Source of the DNA: Thermoproteota archaeon
GTDB lineage: Archaea > Korarchaeota > Korarchaeia > Korarchaeales > Korarchaeaceae
Length of the DNA: 53,029 nt
Direction of reading: 5' to 3'
Assembly: GCA_027491435.1 (NCBI GenBank)
Contig: JAOZFG010000029.1
Location: 1 to 53,029 of the forward strand
Shown here: positions 15,323-23,910 of the stretch, in pieces
Position numbering within the stretch: the first letter of the stretch is position 1
How the letters are laid out: every line of letters begins with the position of its first letter
Notes under the pieces: model-generated
The model's database searches: none
Told to the model about the DNA's origin: nothing
Seen by the model: the letters and a program-made list of their open reading frames with translations, nothing else
Program-made: the position numbers and the translations under genes

Positions 15323-16123
15323 ATGAAGCTAAATCACTCGCGCATCAGGGAAGTGGCCTCCGTAATAAGGGAGATATCCCCGGAGAGGGAGGAATACGTG
15401 GGCGAGCTCTTCCCAAGCCCAGACGACGATCCAACCCTGCAGAAATACTTCTTCTTGGCGATGGTCTCCATAGACCACAGGACTAGATCGCTCTACCCCT
15501 ATGAGGCGATCATCAACGGGAAGAGGTACTTTGGATCAGAGCTCCTCTACAGGAAGGGGATGTTGATATACGAGAGGGACCCCCAATTCTTCCTGCCTGA
15601 GAGGCTTAAGGAGCTGCCCGGAGACCCCCTCCTAGACCTCCTGTTGATGGATCCGCCCCTCTGGGACATGCACGTGAGGACCCTCCTCCTGAAGGATCTG
15701 GGCGTTAAACTTCACCAGAAGGGCTTGAACTACTACATGGAGAAGCCCAAGCGACTAAAGGAGATCAGAGCTTACGAAGACCCTGTGGAGAAGAAAATTT
15801 ACCTGCTAATAAAGTTCTTGGAGGGCAGGGGGCTCATAAGCTACGAGGGGGAGAGGCACGTCGCCGTGGACAATCACCTAACTAGGCTGGCCCTGATGTC
15901 AGGGATAGTGGAGTACACCCCTCCAGGTTGGGAGGTGAGTAGGGAGGAGGACGTATCCATCAGGATGGCGGTGAGGGAGGCCTGGGACAGGGTAGCCCGC
16001 CTAGCGGGGGTGGACCCGTTTGCATTGGACGACTACTTATGGAGGTTGGGGAGGCAGGGCGAATGCCCCTTCTGCGTCAAAGAGGTTAAGGAGCACGTCC
16101 ACCTCCTCACTTGGTACTACTAA
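15323..16123 (+). CDS. HhH-GPD-superfamily-like protein of unknown function
   Basis: A 266-residue protein I cannot assign to a named family with certainty. The segment AVDNHLTRLALMSGI (residues 181-195) looks like the end of an HhH-GPD domain (VDTHVxRVxxRLG in endonuclease III-like glycosylases), where the Asp is catalytic. The N-terminal half is helical, with KYFFLAMVSIDHRTR and GKRYFGSELLYRKGML. The C-terminus has DDYLWRLGRQGECPFC, with a CPFC pair but not the four cysteines of an EndoIII Fe-S cluster. It may be a base- or nucleoside-specific glycosylase, for example a DNA repair enzyme or a queuosine-salvage type. It is convergent with the winged-helix gene (17 bp overlap). Confidence 0.6.
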   Translation: MKLNHSRIREVASVIREISPEREEYVGELFPSPDDDPTLQKYFFLAMVSIDHRTRSLYPYEAIINGKRYFGSELLYRKGMLIYERDPQFFLPERLKELPGDPLLDLLLMDPPLWDMHVRTLLLKDLGVKLHQKGLNYYMEKPKRLKEIRAYEDPVEKKIYLLIKFLEGRGLISYEGERHVAVDNHLTRLALMSGIVEYTPPGWEVSREEDVSIRMAVREAWDRVARLAGVDPFALDDYLWRLGRQGECPFCVKEVKEHVHLLTWYY

Positions 16124-16883
16124 GGGCCCTCCTTCCCTTTCTTGTTAGCCTTATCGAGCTTCCTTGATCCATCCTCTTGATTCGAACCAACCCCTCAGAT
16201 TCCAGCCTGTTCAACCTACGCCACAAAGTGCTTTTAGGCACTTCCAGCTCCTTTCTCAGCTCGCTGGCGCTCTTCTCCCTGTGCTCCAATGAGAAAAGGA
16301 TTGACCTGTCCAGCTCGTCTAGATCCACCCTGACCTGCCTTCTGAGAGCCCAGATCAGCAGGATTAGCGAGGCAATCGCTAGGATCAGCAGATAGATTGG
16401 GAAATCATTACTTGAGGGCCTCTCAAGCACCACGTAGTCCAAGCTGAAGGGAGACTCCATTAAGAGCACAAGGCCCCCTTCGGAGTCTCGTATCTCCAGG
16501 GGAAGGTCGCTCATGCCGACGATCCAGACCTTCTTGGGAAGCCTGACCTCAACGAGGCCGATGCTCTCGTTGACCGTTAATGTCCAGACCTTTCCTACCT
16601 TGCTTGTGAGCGCCTGTGTTTCGTAGGTAACGTTAACCTCTCCTGAGAGGGCCTCCACCAACAGGTAACCGTCGCTTAGGTTATAATCCAGGGGACCCGT
16701 CCTGTCGGTCACCATAATCATTTCAGGCTCTCCCAGAAGCTTCACCGCTGTCAGGTTGTCTGCCTCAACGAGCTGGGAGACCAGGCACCACCCGTCGTGA
16801 TAAACCCTTATGATCGGGTGAGCTGAAACCTCCGTGAAGGCCAGAAAAATTATGATAAGGGAGGCCTTAGCCCCTGTACTCAT
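16107..16883 (-). CDS. Membrane-anchored winged-helix regulator
   Basis: A 258-residue protein with three parts. A signal-like N-terminus (residues 5-21) precedes an extracytoplasmic beta-rich domain (22-160; TDRTGPLDYNLSDGYLLVEA, VWTLTVNESIGLVEVRLPKK). One membrane helix follows (about 163-182, FPIYLLILAIASLILLIW). The cytoplasmic C-terminal winged helix (190-258) contains LDRSILFSLEHREKSASELR, then KSTLWRRLNRLESEGLV and IRLTRKGRRAL. This is the architecture of a one-component membrane-bound transcription regulator that senses the cell exterior. It overlaps the upstream secreted-protein gene by 17 bp, so both are made from one mRNA. The sensed signal and target genes are unknown. Confidence 0.8.
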   Translation of the reverse strand: MSTGAKASLIIIFLAFTEVSAHPIIRVYHDGWCLVSQLVEADNLTAVKLLGEPEMIMVTDRTGPLDYNLSDGYLLVEALSGEVNVTYETQALTSKVGKVWTLTVNESIGLVEVRLPKKVWIVGMSDLPLEIRDSEGGLVLLMESPFSLDYVVLERPSSNDFPIYLLILAIASLILLIWALRRQVRVDLDELDRSILFSLEHREKSASELRKELEVPKSTLWRRLNRLESEGLVRIKRMDQGSSIRLTRKGRRALSSTK

Positions 16884-17718
16884 TTAGGGTACCCTTACAC
16901 CTCCTCAAGAGTTCCACTAAGGCCTGGACGTCATCCTTGGTGACGTTACCGTCCCTCAACCTGCCCCTGAGCTCCTTGACCTGATCCATGATATCCCACT
17001 TCAGCTTTCTGACCTCCTCAGCCTCGGCAGTCATGTTCTTCTTCATCAGTTCCCGCTCAAGCCAGTTAAGCCTGGAGATACAGGCTCCGGAGGCTTTGAA
17101 CACCCTCTTCATGGCCCTCAGCTTCTTGGTCAGGTTGCTCTCCTTCACCAGTTCCCTCAAGTCATGATGAGCCTGCTTCAGCAGATTTCTAGCCTCCTCG
17201 ATCTTAGAAAAGGCCTCCTGCGCGTTCCCACTTGAAATGAGGTTCTTAGCCTCCTGGATCAGGGAGTTAACGGCGTCCAGCTCCTCCTGCACTGACGTCA
17301 CGTTCACGTACTTGGACAGCCTCCTCACCAGACCTTCCATCCTGTGAAGCCAGTAGGAAAGCCTCCTCAGCGCATTAAAGGCCTTCAAGTCGTCCTTCAA
17401 TGGTTCCTTGAACTGTTTGAGCACGTCTCTCAGTATGGCCAGGGCCTCCCTAAGCCTAAGCACAGCCCCCTCGTAATCTCCAGATTCCATTAGAGATTTT
17501 GCCTCTTCAACAAGGGGATCAGCCCTGGATAGAGCGTCGTCAACTGTGGCAGACAGGTTAGCGTCCCTGTCCTTCACGCTTAGCAGGTAACTCCTGACGT
17601 TCTCGTATGCGTCCAGGAGCTTGGAGGCCAGCGCCTGCTGGTGGTTGTTTGCCAAGGCAGGTATCATGAGGAGGGACAGAGCTGCTAACCCTGCAACTGC
17701 CCAAACAATTTTCCTCAT
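16867..17718 (-). CDS. Secreted or surface-anchored helical protein
   Basis: A 283-residue protein with an N-terminal signal peptide-like segment (MRKIVWAVAGLAALSLLMIP then ALANN). The rest is almost wholly helical, with repeated patterns such as DALSRADPLVEEAKSLMESG, VNSLIQEAKNLISSG and KIEEARNLLKQAHHDL. These hint at three to four related helical-hairpin repeats, each with an (A/S)KxLxxSG-like turn. Two cysteines occur near the C-terminus (ASGACISRL and LLRRCKG). I recognise no enzyme motif. GGTGATTCA before the ATG gives a strong SD. It is the first gene of an operon with the membrane winged-helix protein, suggesting a sensor or effector partner. Confidence 0.75.
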   Translation of the reverse strand: MRKIVWAVAGLAALSLLMIPALANNHQQALASKLLDAYENVRSYLLSVKDRDANLSATVDDALSRADPLVEEAKSLMESGDYEGAVLRLREALAILRDVLKQFKEPLKDDLKAFNALRRLSYWLHRMEGLVRRLSKYVNVTSVQEELDAVNSLIQEAKNLISSGNAQEAFSKIEEARNLLKQAHHDLRELVKESNLTKKLRAMKRVFKASGACISRLNWLERELMKKNMTAEAEEVRKLKWDIMDQVKELRGRLRDGNVTKDDVQALVELLRRCKGTLNEYRG

Positions 17719-17783
17719 TGAATCACCGGGTCAAAGGGGAGGTGAGGGGATATTAGGGACGCTGATGGGACGTCCCTGAGACG

Positions 17784-19571
17784 TCAGAAGTCCATGGCCT
17801 CGTAGATCTCCTTGGGGAGGTTTGGACAGTTCCTGTCCAACCAGTACTTGCTCACCTCTATTTGGGCCTTAAGGAGCCTCCTGAACTCCTCCATCTCCAG
17901 GTAAGAGGTTGGATCCAGCTGGCTGAGCCTCTCATCGCTTAACCCGGGGACGTGCTTGGGAATTAGGACCTTGTCTCCCCAGACCGGGTGAGGCTTGTAC
18001 TCCACCGCCCCCCTGACCGCCTGTAATATGAAGAGCTCAGTCTCCTCTATGGTGGGCCTCTCCCCGCCTACCGCCTTAGGAACCCCGTTCTTCTCCACTA
18101 GGATGGGCTCGGGAACTTCCAGAACCCTTCCGTCTAATTCCCTCTCCACCCACCTGTACTTAGCTATTATGCGGCCGGTGTTGTTGAACATGTAGACCTG
18201 AATGGGGTCTCCCCTCTCGGCCCTCCTCTTCAAGAACTCGTAGAACCTAACCACGTGAGCTGTGTTGCTCACCCCCATGGTGAAGGGCTGAGCGAACCTG
18301 GCCACGTACCTTATCTTCCCTATAACCTCCTTTGACTGGGCCGGGTGGCCTATAGTCCTGCCGTCGGCCAGCACCTTAGCTGCAAGGGCTGGATCCTCTA
18401 TCTTCATCCAGGCCCACTCGGTGAAGTAACCTGGGGAGAGGAATATGGCCACGTTTAAGGGGCCGCTTGACTGAACGTCTCCGTCGAAGTAGCCTGTGTC
18501 CTCCAGCCTGAGCACGGATCTGGAGTTCCTGTTCATCATCCCGAAGTACTGGAAAAGCTCCCCTTTGAACGAGGGATAGCCGTTCTCGTCGAACTCCGTG
18601 TTCTCGTGAAGGGCGTGAGGGCTCATGGCGGCCCTCCACATGGCCTCTTGCTCCGGAGTTAAGTCCTCCGTCTTGGTCCACGCTCCCCTCTCCGAGCCTA
18701 TGACTGTGTCCTCAAATATCGCTATTATATCATCGTTCTTTATCGCCTGATCCCTGACGTACTCCAGGGGGTTTATCCCGAACTCCCTTTGATAGACCTT
18801 GCTGTTGTTCTCCGTCCAGACGTAAAGGCCGTGAGTTGACTTGCCTGTCCCCGTCAGCCCCCAGACGGCCATCACTATCCTCTTCCACTCTCCGCTAACA
18901 GTCTTGACGGTAAACTCCCTTAGGGCGGCGTGCTCGCCCGTGCCTCCTCTCTTGTAGACGTGGAATATCCAGTGGGTCAGCACAGCCTTCTTTATTTCGC
19001 CCTGATAAGAGGAGGCGGTTATCACCGTGAAGTTATGGTGGGGGAACCTCATGACCATGAGCATCCTGTCGGTTCCGGGTATCTTAGGGTTCCCCAGGTA
19101 GTGGGGCACCACGAAGACCTCCACATCTGGCTCCCCGTCGGGAGGGGCGTCAAACACGAGCTGTTTCCACCTGTAGGCTAGATCTGGGAATTGGGGGTCT
19201 ACGTAAACCCTGGCGTGCATGCTTGCCTTGGTGCCCGGCTTGCCGACTATGCCGTCCACCTTTATCAAAGGGCCCTGGGCCAATATGTGCTCGAGAACCC
19301 TCATTAGCAGGAGTTTATGCTCCCTCTGAAGCTGAGAGTCGTCCTCTATTACCACTGTGTTGGCAGCGGACCTGCTCCATATGTTTGAGGCCCAGTTCCA
19401 GGAGCCGTTCTTGTATTGAGTCCCGTAGAGTTTAGCCCTATCAAACAGGTCTGGCGGGTTATCCAACAAAGCTTTGAGCCCGGCCCTCTCCTTAACCTCG
19501 ATGATCTTCCTGAAGGTCTCCTTGAAGACCCCCGGGGTCATCTCATCGAGATCAGGTATCACCTTGGGCAT
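17784..19571 (-). CDS. pckA: Phosphoenolpyruvate carboxykinase, ATP-type-like
   Basis: A 595-residue PEPCK homologue, which converts oxaloacetate to PEP for gluconeogenesis. The P-loop is GLTGTGKST (about residues 243-251). It is preceded by SSYQGEIKKAVLTHWIFHVY and followed by IIAIFEDTVIG (kinase-2). This resembles ATP-type PckA (GLSGTGKTT after GEMKKG) rather than the GTP type, whose loop contains ACGKTN. It is about 60 residues longer than typical ATP-PEPCK, and the N-terminal part lacks the familiar TGRSPKDKF segment, so it belongs to a divergent branch. Nucleotide preference is inferred. A TATA-like TTTATACTAT lies near 19592-19604; GAGGT precedes the ATG. Confidence 0.88.
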   Translation of the reverse strand: MPKVIPDLDEMTPGVFKETFRKIIEVKERAGLKALLDNPPDLFDRAKLYGTQYKNGSWNWASNIWSRSAANTVVIEDDSQLQREHKLLLMRVLEHILAQGPLIKVDGIVGKPGTKASMHARVYVDPQFPDLAYRWKQLVFDAPPDGEPDVEVFVVPHYLGNPKIPGTDRMLMVMRFPHHNFTVITASSYQGEIKKAVLTHWIFHVYKRGGTGEHAALREFTVKTVSGEWKRIVMAVWGLTGTGKSTHGLYVWTENNSKVYQREFGINPLEYVRDQAIKNDDIIAIFEDTVIGSERGAWTKTEDLTPEQEAMWRAAMSPHALHENTEFDENGYPSFKGELFQYFGMMNRNSRSVLRLEDTGYFDGDVQSSGPLNVAIFLSPGYFTEWAWMKIEDPALAAKVLADGRTIGHPAQSKEVIGKIRYVARFAQPFTMGVSNTAHVVRFYEFLKRRAERGDPIQVYMFNNTGRIIAKYRWVERELDGRVLEVPEPILVEKNGVPKAVGGERPTIEETELFILQAVRGAVEYKPHPVWGDKVLIPKHVPGLSDERLSQLDPTSYLEMEEFRRLLKAQIEVSKYWLDRNCPNLPKEIYEAMDF

Positions 19572-19591
19572 GCTTAGACCTCATGCTCCAC

Positions 19592-19604
19592 CCATATAGT
19601 ATAA
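19592..19604 (-). promoter_or_regulatory. TATA-like box for pckA
   Basis: On the minus strand AATTTATACTAT lies about 27 bp upstream of the pckA ATG at 19571, in an otherwise GC-rich region. Confidence 0.5.
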
Positions 19605-19719
19605 ATTAATAACTTTCGGAGCCGCCCGCTCCGGGAATTAAGTTAAAGAATTTAATGCAATATGTTGAGAGACGTCGGGAGTGAATTATTAGCTAACCCG
19701 TCAGGGAAGGGAGGTGGTT

Positions 19720-20574
19720 ATGAGAAGGGAACATCAGGGAGTGGCTATAGCGGTGCTCACCTCAGCCATATGGGGAGCGACCTTCCCGGTTATGAAGTTA
19801 GCTCTAAACGACGCCTCGCCCCTGGCCTTCATGACCCTCAGGTTCTTGCTGGCTTCAGCCCTGCTGATCCTAATCGTGAGAAGGTTAACTTACTGCCGCA
19901 AGGGGGTCATGCTAGGTGTGCTCGTGTTTTTAGGGTTCTACTTGCAGCTCCTAGGGCTTAAATTCACCACAGCCACGAAGTCTGCATTTATAACCGGGAT
20001 GAGCGTGGTTTTCGTTCCCCTAATTGATTACTTAGTGTTCGGCAGGAGGCCTCGCCCTAAGGTGTTACTGGCCGCCTTTTTGGGCATTACCGGGCTGGCC
20101 CTGTTGACTGAGGTCACCTACTCCCCGGTAAACCTTGGGGACGTGCTCACGCTGGGAAGCGCAGTGGCGTGGGCGGGACAGATAATGGCAGTGGACAGGT
20201 TGGTGGGCAGGTTGAGTCCTAGAAGCGTGGCTTTATATCAGTCAATACCCCCCTTCCTGTTGTCCGCGGCCTTCTCCCTGTTGGGGAGCGACTTCACGTT
20301 GAGGCCCACCTTAGGCTTAGCTGTGGCTCTCATCTACACTGGAGGGATAGCTACAGCCTTAGGGCTCAGCCTTCAAGCCGTCGCGCAGGAGATGATAAGC
20401 CCGGAGGCTGCTGCCCTCAGCTACCTGTCAGAGCCTATATTTGCCGCCCTTTTCGCATCCCTCATGCTGGGAGAGGCAATGAACCTCACACAGGCCACGG
20501 GAGCCCTCCTGATAATAACCTCCATGCTGATGGGAGCGGAAAAGAAGGTTAATGAGTTTCAAGAGGTTAAATGA
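19720..20574 (+). CDS. EamA (DMT superfamily) transporter
   Basis: A 284-residue protein of about ten membrane helices arranged as two EamA repeats. The first begins VAIAVLTSAIWGATFPVMKLAL; the second includes GDVLTLGSAVAWAGQIMAVDR and ends YLSEPIFAALFASLMLGEAM, a strong EamA hallmark. DMT permeases export amino acids, nucleotides or other metabolites; the substrate here is unknown. I chose ATG 19720 because GGAGG lies 5 nt before it; a GTG two codons upstream (19714) is in frame. The 3' end overlaps the convergent DUF89 gene by 8 bp. Confidence 0.92.
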   Translation: MRREHQGVAIAVLTSAIWGATFPVMKLALNDASPLAFMTLRFLLASALLILIVRRLTYCRKGVMLGVLVFLGFYLQLLGLKFTTATKSAFITGMSVVFVPLIDYLVFGRRPRPKVLLAAFLGITGLALLTEVTYSPVNLGDVLTLGSAVAWAGQIMAVDRLVGRLSPRSVALYQSIPPFLLSAAFSLLGSDFTLRPTLGLAVALIYTGGIATALGLSLQAVAQEMISPEAAALSYLSEPIFAALFASLMLGEAMNLTQATGALLIITSMLMGAEKKVNEFQEVK

Positions 20575-21397
20575 ACTCCCTCAGCTCCCTAACGTATTCC
20601 AGGTCGGTTATGACAGCATCCCCCAGGTTTACCTTAAACAGCCTCGCTAGGGGGAGACATTTGGCCCTGAACAAAGCGAGCACCGGCGTCCTAACTGAGT
20701 CTACAGTGTCCAAGAGGCTCTCAAGGTTGGCTATCCCCTTTGAGATTATCAGGTCGAACTGGTCCTGCCTGTCCAACAACGTGTAGAAGAAGGTGTACCT
20801 AGAGCCCGTCTCCAAGACCTCAAAATCAACGGGCCCCAGATCTTCAGGAGTAACGTCTACCTCGTAGGGCAGGCTCCTGACCACCAGTACAACCTCCTTC
20901 CCGGACTCCCTGAGGACTCTGGCCAATTCGACATCCACCAAGTGTTCCCCAGCGTTGTCCAGGAGTATGGCCACCCTCTTGGCCCTCCTCAGCTCCTCAA
21001 CAGGATCGCCCTTCACCCTGTAAGCTACACGCCCCTCCAGCTCAACCCTATCGCCCCCATCGTAATCGGGCATGAGGACGTCAACGCTGTTGGCCATGGC
21101 TGAGAGCTCCAGCATCCACTTTATATCGACGTTAACCAGGTCTAGCCTGACGCTCTTAATCACAGATGCCTTCTTGTCCCTGCAAGGATCCTCTTCACCA
21201 AAGTACTTGGAGACCCAATCAAAGCTCTCAACGAAAATCTCAGTCCTGTTCCTTCCCTCCATGACTAATTGAGAAAGCTTAGTTAACAAAAGTGAGTAGG
21301 CCCTTTCCTCTGATATCCCCCTCTCTAAGAAGTGGTTTAACCTTGAGCAAATGAGACATTTAACGCATTCGGGCCCCAAGAACTTGAGCCCCGTCAC
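20567..21397 (-). CDS. DUF89 (ARMT1-like) phosphatase family protein
   Basis: A 276-residue DUF89 protein. Family members are metal-dependent phosphatases on damaged or toxic sugar phosphates and related metabolites. Seen here are an N-terminal GPECVKCLICSRL, the metal-site segment ILLDNAGEHLVDVELARVL, VVRSLPYEVDVTPEDL, IISKGIANLESL and a final ALFRAKCLPLARLFKV. The Asp-Asn of LLDNAGE and the Lys-Gly of SKGIANLE are the usual metal and substrate residues. The substrate cannot be inferred. The N-terminal CVKC pair is typical of archaeal members. It is transcribed in the same direction as the GET3-like gene, 77 bp upstream. Confidence 0.9.
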   Translation of the reverse strand: MTGLKFLGPECVKCLICSRLNHFLERGISEERAYSLLLTKLSQLVMEGRNRTEIFVESFDWVSKYFGEEDPCRDKKASVIKSVRLDLVNVDIKWMLELSAMANSVDVLMPDYDGGDRVELEGRVAYRVKGDPVEELRRAKRVAILLDNAGEHLVDVELARVLRESGKEVVLVVRSLPYEVDVTPEDLGPVDFEVLETGSRYTFFYTLLDRQDQFDLIISKGIANLESLLDTVDSVRTPVLALFRAKCLPLARLFKVNLGDAVITDLEYVRELREFI

Positions 21398-21474
21398 TGG
21401 CGTCTGAACGGGAACTAGAGGTCCGAATAGCGACCACCTGTCATGGGATCACCTGCCCGAACCTGTTCCACCTT

Positions 21475-22332
21475 CTATATAAAGGTTGTGAGCCTCTCGA
21501 ACATCAGGTTCAGCTCTTCTTCGGTCACCTCAGGGTACATGGGGATGGTGACTACCCTGTCGAAGAGCTTCATTGCCTCCTTTAACTTCCTCCTCTGCAA
21601 CTCTAGGCGCGCCGACAGGACGTCTTGACTCATAACCTGGTTTACGATCACACCCCTCACATCTATCCCAAAGGACTTGAGTTCTCTAACAGCCCTTACC
21701 GCCTCCCTGAGGGGCAGGTCCTCAGGAGTCGTTATGACGTAGGATGTAGTTTGGCCCCTCAGCATCTCGAAGATGTCCTCCGCGAGCTTCCTCCACCTGT
21801 TCAGTATGTTGAGCGGATCCTCGCCGCCCCTCCTCATCCTGTCCAGGGCACCCCTTACCCTTAGGTAGAGGGAAGCGGCCTGCCCCAAGTGCTCGTAGAA
21901 CTCCTTCTCAATCCTTATCAGCCTGAGGGTCCCTCCCACAGGAGAGGTGTCCCAGACCACGTAGTCGTAGTTGGGAAGCTCCCAGAGTATCATAGCCAAG
22001 GAGAACTGTTCGGGAATACTTGGCGCCTCGGCTATGTAGTCTATCACCTCCCTTCCCACATCAAGGAATGAGGAGATTATCCTGAAGACCTCCTCACCGA
22101 ACCTTTCTCTCCAGAGCTCCCTGGTGATTTCCTCGTCCAGTTCTAGAACGTCTAAGTTGCCCAGGGAAACCTTCCTCCCCCTGGCGTCTACCTTCAATAT
22201 GTTGCTGAGGCTGGGCTGATAATCTGTGGATATCAATAACACCCTATACCTCTTTGCGAGCCCCTTAGCTACTGCTGAGGCGCACGTCGACTTGCCGACG
22301 CCTCCCTTCCCAGTGAACATGAGAACCTTCAT
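21475..22332 (-). CDS. GET3/ArsA-like P-loop ATPase
   Basis: From the ATG at 22332 this is a 285-residue ArsA/GET3-family ATPase. The deviant Walker A TGKGGVGKSTCASAVAKGLA stands at the N-terminus, followed by ISTDYQPSLSNIL (switch I/DxxP-like), VVWDTSPVGGTLRL (switch II) and GVIVNQVMSQD. Archaeal Get3-like proteins may target tail-anchored membrane proteins; arsenite transport is unlikely without ArsB nearby. A longer reading frame begins at ATG 22356, but the TATA-like box at 22373-22380 puts transcription start near 22350, inside that extension. It lacks the CxxC zinc motif of eukaryotic Get3. Confidence 0.88.
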   Translation of the reverse strand: MKVLMFTGKGGVGKSTCASAVAKGLAKRYRVLLISTDYQPSLSNILKVDARGRKVSLGNLDVLELDEEITRELWRERFGEEVFRIISSFLDVGREVIDYIAEAPSIPEQFSLAMILWELPNYDYVVWDTSPVGGTLRLIRIEKEFYEHLGQAASLYLRVRGALDRMRRGGEDPLNILNRWRKLAEDIFEMLRGQTTSYVITTPEDLPLREAVRAVRELKSFGIDVRGVIVNQVMSQDVLSARLELQRRKLKEAMKLFDRVVTIPMYPEVTEEELNLMFERLTTFI

Positions 22333-22372
22333 ATGCTTTTTTACGGCTCCCAACATAAAGCTGTGACGCGCG

Positions 22373-22380
22373 AATATAAG
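22373..22380. promoter_or_regulatory. Shared TATA-like element (GET3-like / alaX)
   Basis: AATATAAG on the plus strand reads CTTATATT on the minus strand. It lies about 44 bp from the GET3-like ATG (22332) and about 32 bp from the alaX ATG (22408), so it could direct both genes. Confidence 0.4.
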
Positions 22381-22407
22381 GGGCTCCCGGCTAATTAATG
22401 GGTTGAC

Positions 22408-23154
22408 ATGGACCTCAAGAAGGTGGTTGAGGGTTTACCGGAAACTGAGGAGTTATTCCTTCAAGATTCCTACCTGAGAGAGGCCGACGCTAGAATAGTT
22501 AAGGCGGTCAGGGAGAAGGGGAAGAGGTATTACTTGGTCCTAGACAAGACGATATTTCACCCCTTGGCTGGAGGACAGCCCACCGACAAAGGCCTCTTAG
22601 AGGGAGACGGGCTCAAGTTTGAGGTTAAGAAGGCCTTAAAGACGGGGAAACACGTGGTACTCTATGGAAAAGCTGTGGAGGGCCTTCCCAGCGAGAGCAT
22701 GGAGGTGACCCAGAGAATTGACTGGGAGAGGAGGTACCTAATAATGAGGTTGCATACAGCAGGTCACGTGTTGGACAGGGCGGTATCAGAACTTATAGGT
22801 CAGCAGGTCCACACGTTGGGAGCCTTTCACGGTCCCCCAGACGCTTACGTTGAGTACGATGTGCTTAACGTTAACCTAAAGGAGTTGGAAAGGATGGCCA
22901 ACGAGATATTGGACGATAGGGAGGTTGTGATAAGGTACGTGAGTTGGCGGGAGCTGGACAAGGTGATATACGGAGCCCCTAACTTGGGAAGGCTCCCCCC
23001 AGCTGAGGTTTACAGAGTTGTGGACATTAGGGGAATAAACGCCATTCCCTGCACAGGGACACATGTCAGGAGGACATCCGAGATAAGGAGGATAAGGGTC
23101 AGGGAAGTGGAGAGGGTGGAAGGAGGCTACAGGCTGCACTACTGGGTTGACTAG
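22408..23154 (+). CDS. alaX: Alanyl-tRNA editing protein AlaX
   Basis: A 248-residue free-standing editing domain that hydrolyses Ser- (and Gly-) mischarged tRNA-Ala. The zinc motif is present as LHTAGHVLDRAV (HxxxH, near residues 116-120) and CTGTHVRRTSEI (Cys and His near 214-218). An N-terminal part (FHPLAGGQPTDKGLL) matches the AlaRS beta-barrel that precedes the editing core, as in the AlaX-M type. The ATG is preceded by a TATA-like element about 32 bp away and lacks a strong SD. The 3' end overlaps the convergent membrane-protein gene by 4 bp. Confidence 0.95.
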   Translation: MDLKKVVEGLPETEELFLQDSYLREADARIVKAVREKGKRYYLVLDKTIFHPLAGGQPTDKGLLEGDGLKFEVKKALKTGKHVVLYGKAVEGLPSESMEVTQRIDWERRYLIMRLHTAGHVLDRAVSELIGQQVHTLGAFHGPPDAYVEYDVLNVNLKELERMANEILDDREVVIRYVSWRELDKVIYGAPNLGRLPPAEVYRVVDIRGINAIPCTGTHVRRTSEIRRIRVREVERVEGGYRLHYWVD

Positions 23155-23906
23155 CCTCCTAGCACCAGCTCCTTGAGCATTGGCTGGTAGAGGGCGTTGG
23201 CTATCGTAGCCTTTAGGATGAAATCGAACGCTACCAAGGTGAGCCCCACGATCAGGTGCTCCCTCACATCCCTCTCCTTGAGGTGTACCAGCCTAACCAG
23301 TCTCAACAAAGGAACGGAGAAGTATACCCCTAGGTTCACGTAGCCTATCACCCTGAGAATGGCGTATATGGGCCAGCTGAACACCAGGAGTAGGGGCAAT
23401 TTTACCCCAGAAACCATAGTGGCAAGGGTTCCCACGTAGAAGTTCATGTAGTTAAGCAGGTAAGATCCTAAGAAGAGGCCCGCGAACCCTCCTGTCAATG
23501 AGGTCAAACTTATGAAAGCGCCCAACTCTATGAACTTGGGCTTGAGGAAGAGGTGAGGGTCACCTTCTGCTCCCTGGCCCGTGTAAATCCAGTGTAACAT
23601 CTCTTGGAAGTACTCCTTGCCCTTAATTATTCTGGCTCCAGCCTGGTCGGGGAAAAAGTAGGAATAGGCCACAATAACTACTGTGGAAGCCAGGGCCCAC
23701 AGGAGGACGTGGGTCACCGCCTTCCAGCTGGCCCTGATCCTGAGGTCCAACAGGAATAAAGGGTATATGAACAGGGTCATTACTAGGGGGAGCAACCAGG
23801 GGTTGTATTTAGCGAGGAATAGGCCTAAAATTGTGGATAGGGCGCCGGCAACAATTGCTAGGGCGTAACCAGTGGGACCGAGTAATCTTAATAACCATAG
23901 GGACAT
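23151..23906 (-). CDS. Polytopic membrane protein of unknown function
   Basis: A 251-residue protein with about six hydrophobic segments: near 12-32, 36-53, 62-83, 130-150, 155-180 and a weaker one near 215-235. A loop near 95-125 contains EMLHWIYTGQGAEGDPHLFL. No family motif is recognised. It is the last gene of the nfeD-slipin-uridine phosphorylase operon and starts 4 bp after the phosphorylase stop, which suggests a membrane-related or transport role. A link to nucleoside transport is speculative. Confidence 0.7.
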   Translation of the reverse strand: MSLWLLRLLGPTGYALAIVAGALSTILGLFLAKYNPWLLPLVMTLFIYPLFLLDLRIRASWKAVTHVLLWALASTVVIVAYSYFFPDQAGARIIKGKEYFQEMLHWIYTGQGAEGDPHLFLKPKFIELGAFISLTSLTGGFAGLFLGSYLLNYMNFYVGTLATMVSGVKLPLLLVFSWPIYAILRVIGYVNLGVYFSVPLLRLVRLVHLKERDVREHLIVGLTLVAFDFILKATIANALYQPMLKELVLGG

Positions 23907-23910
23907 ATTA

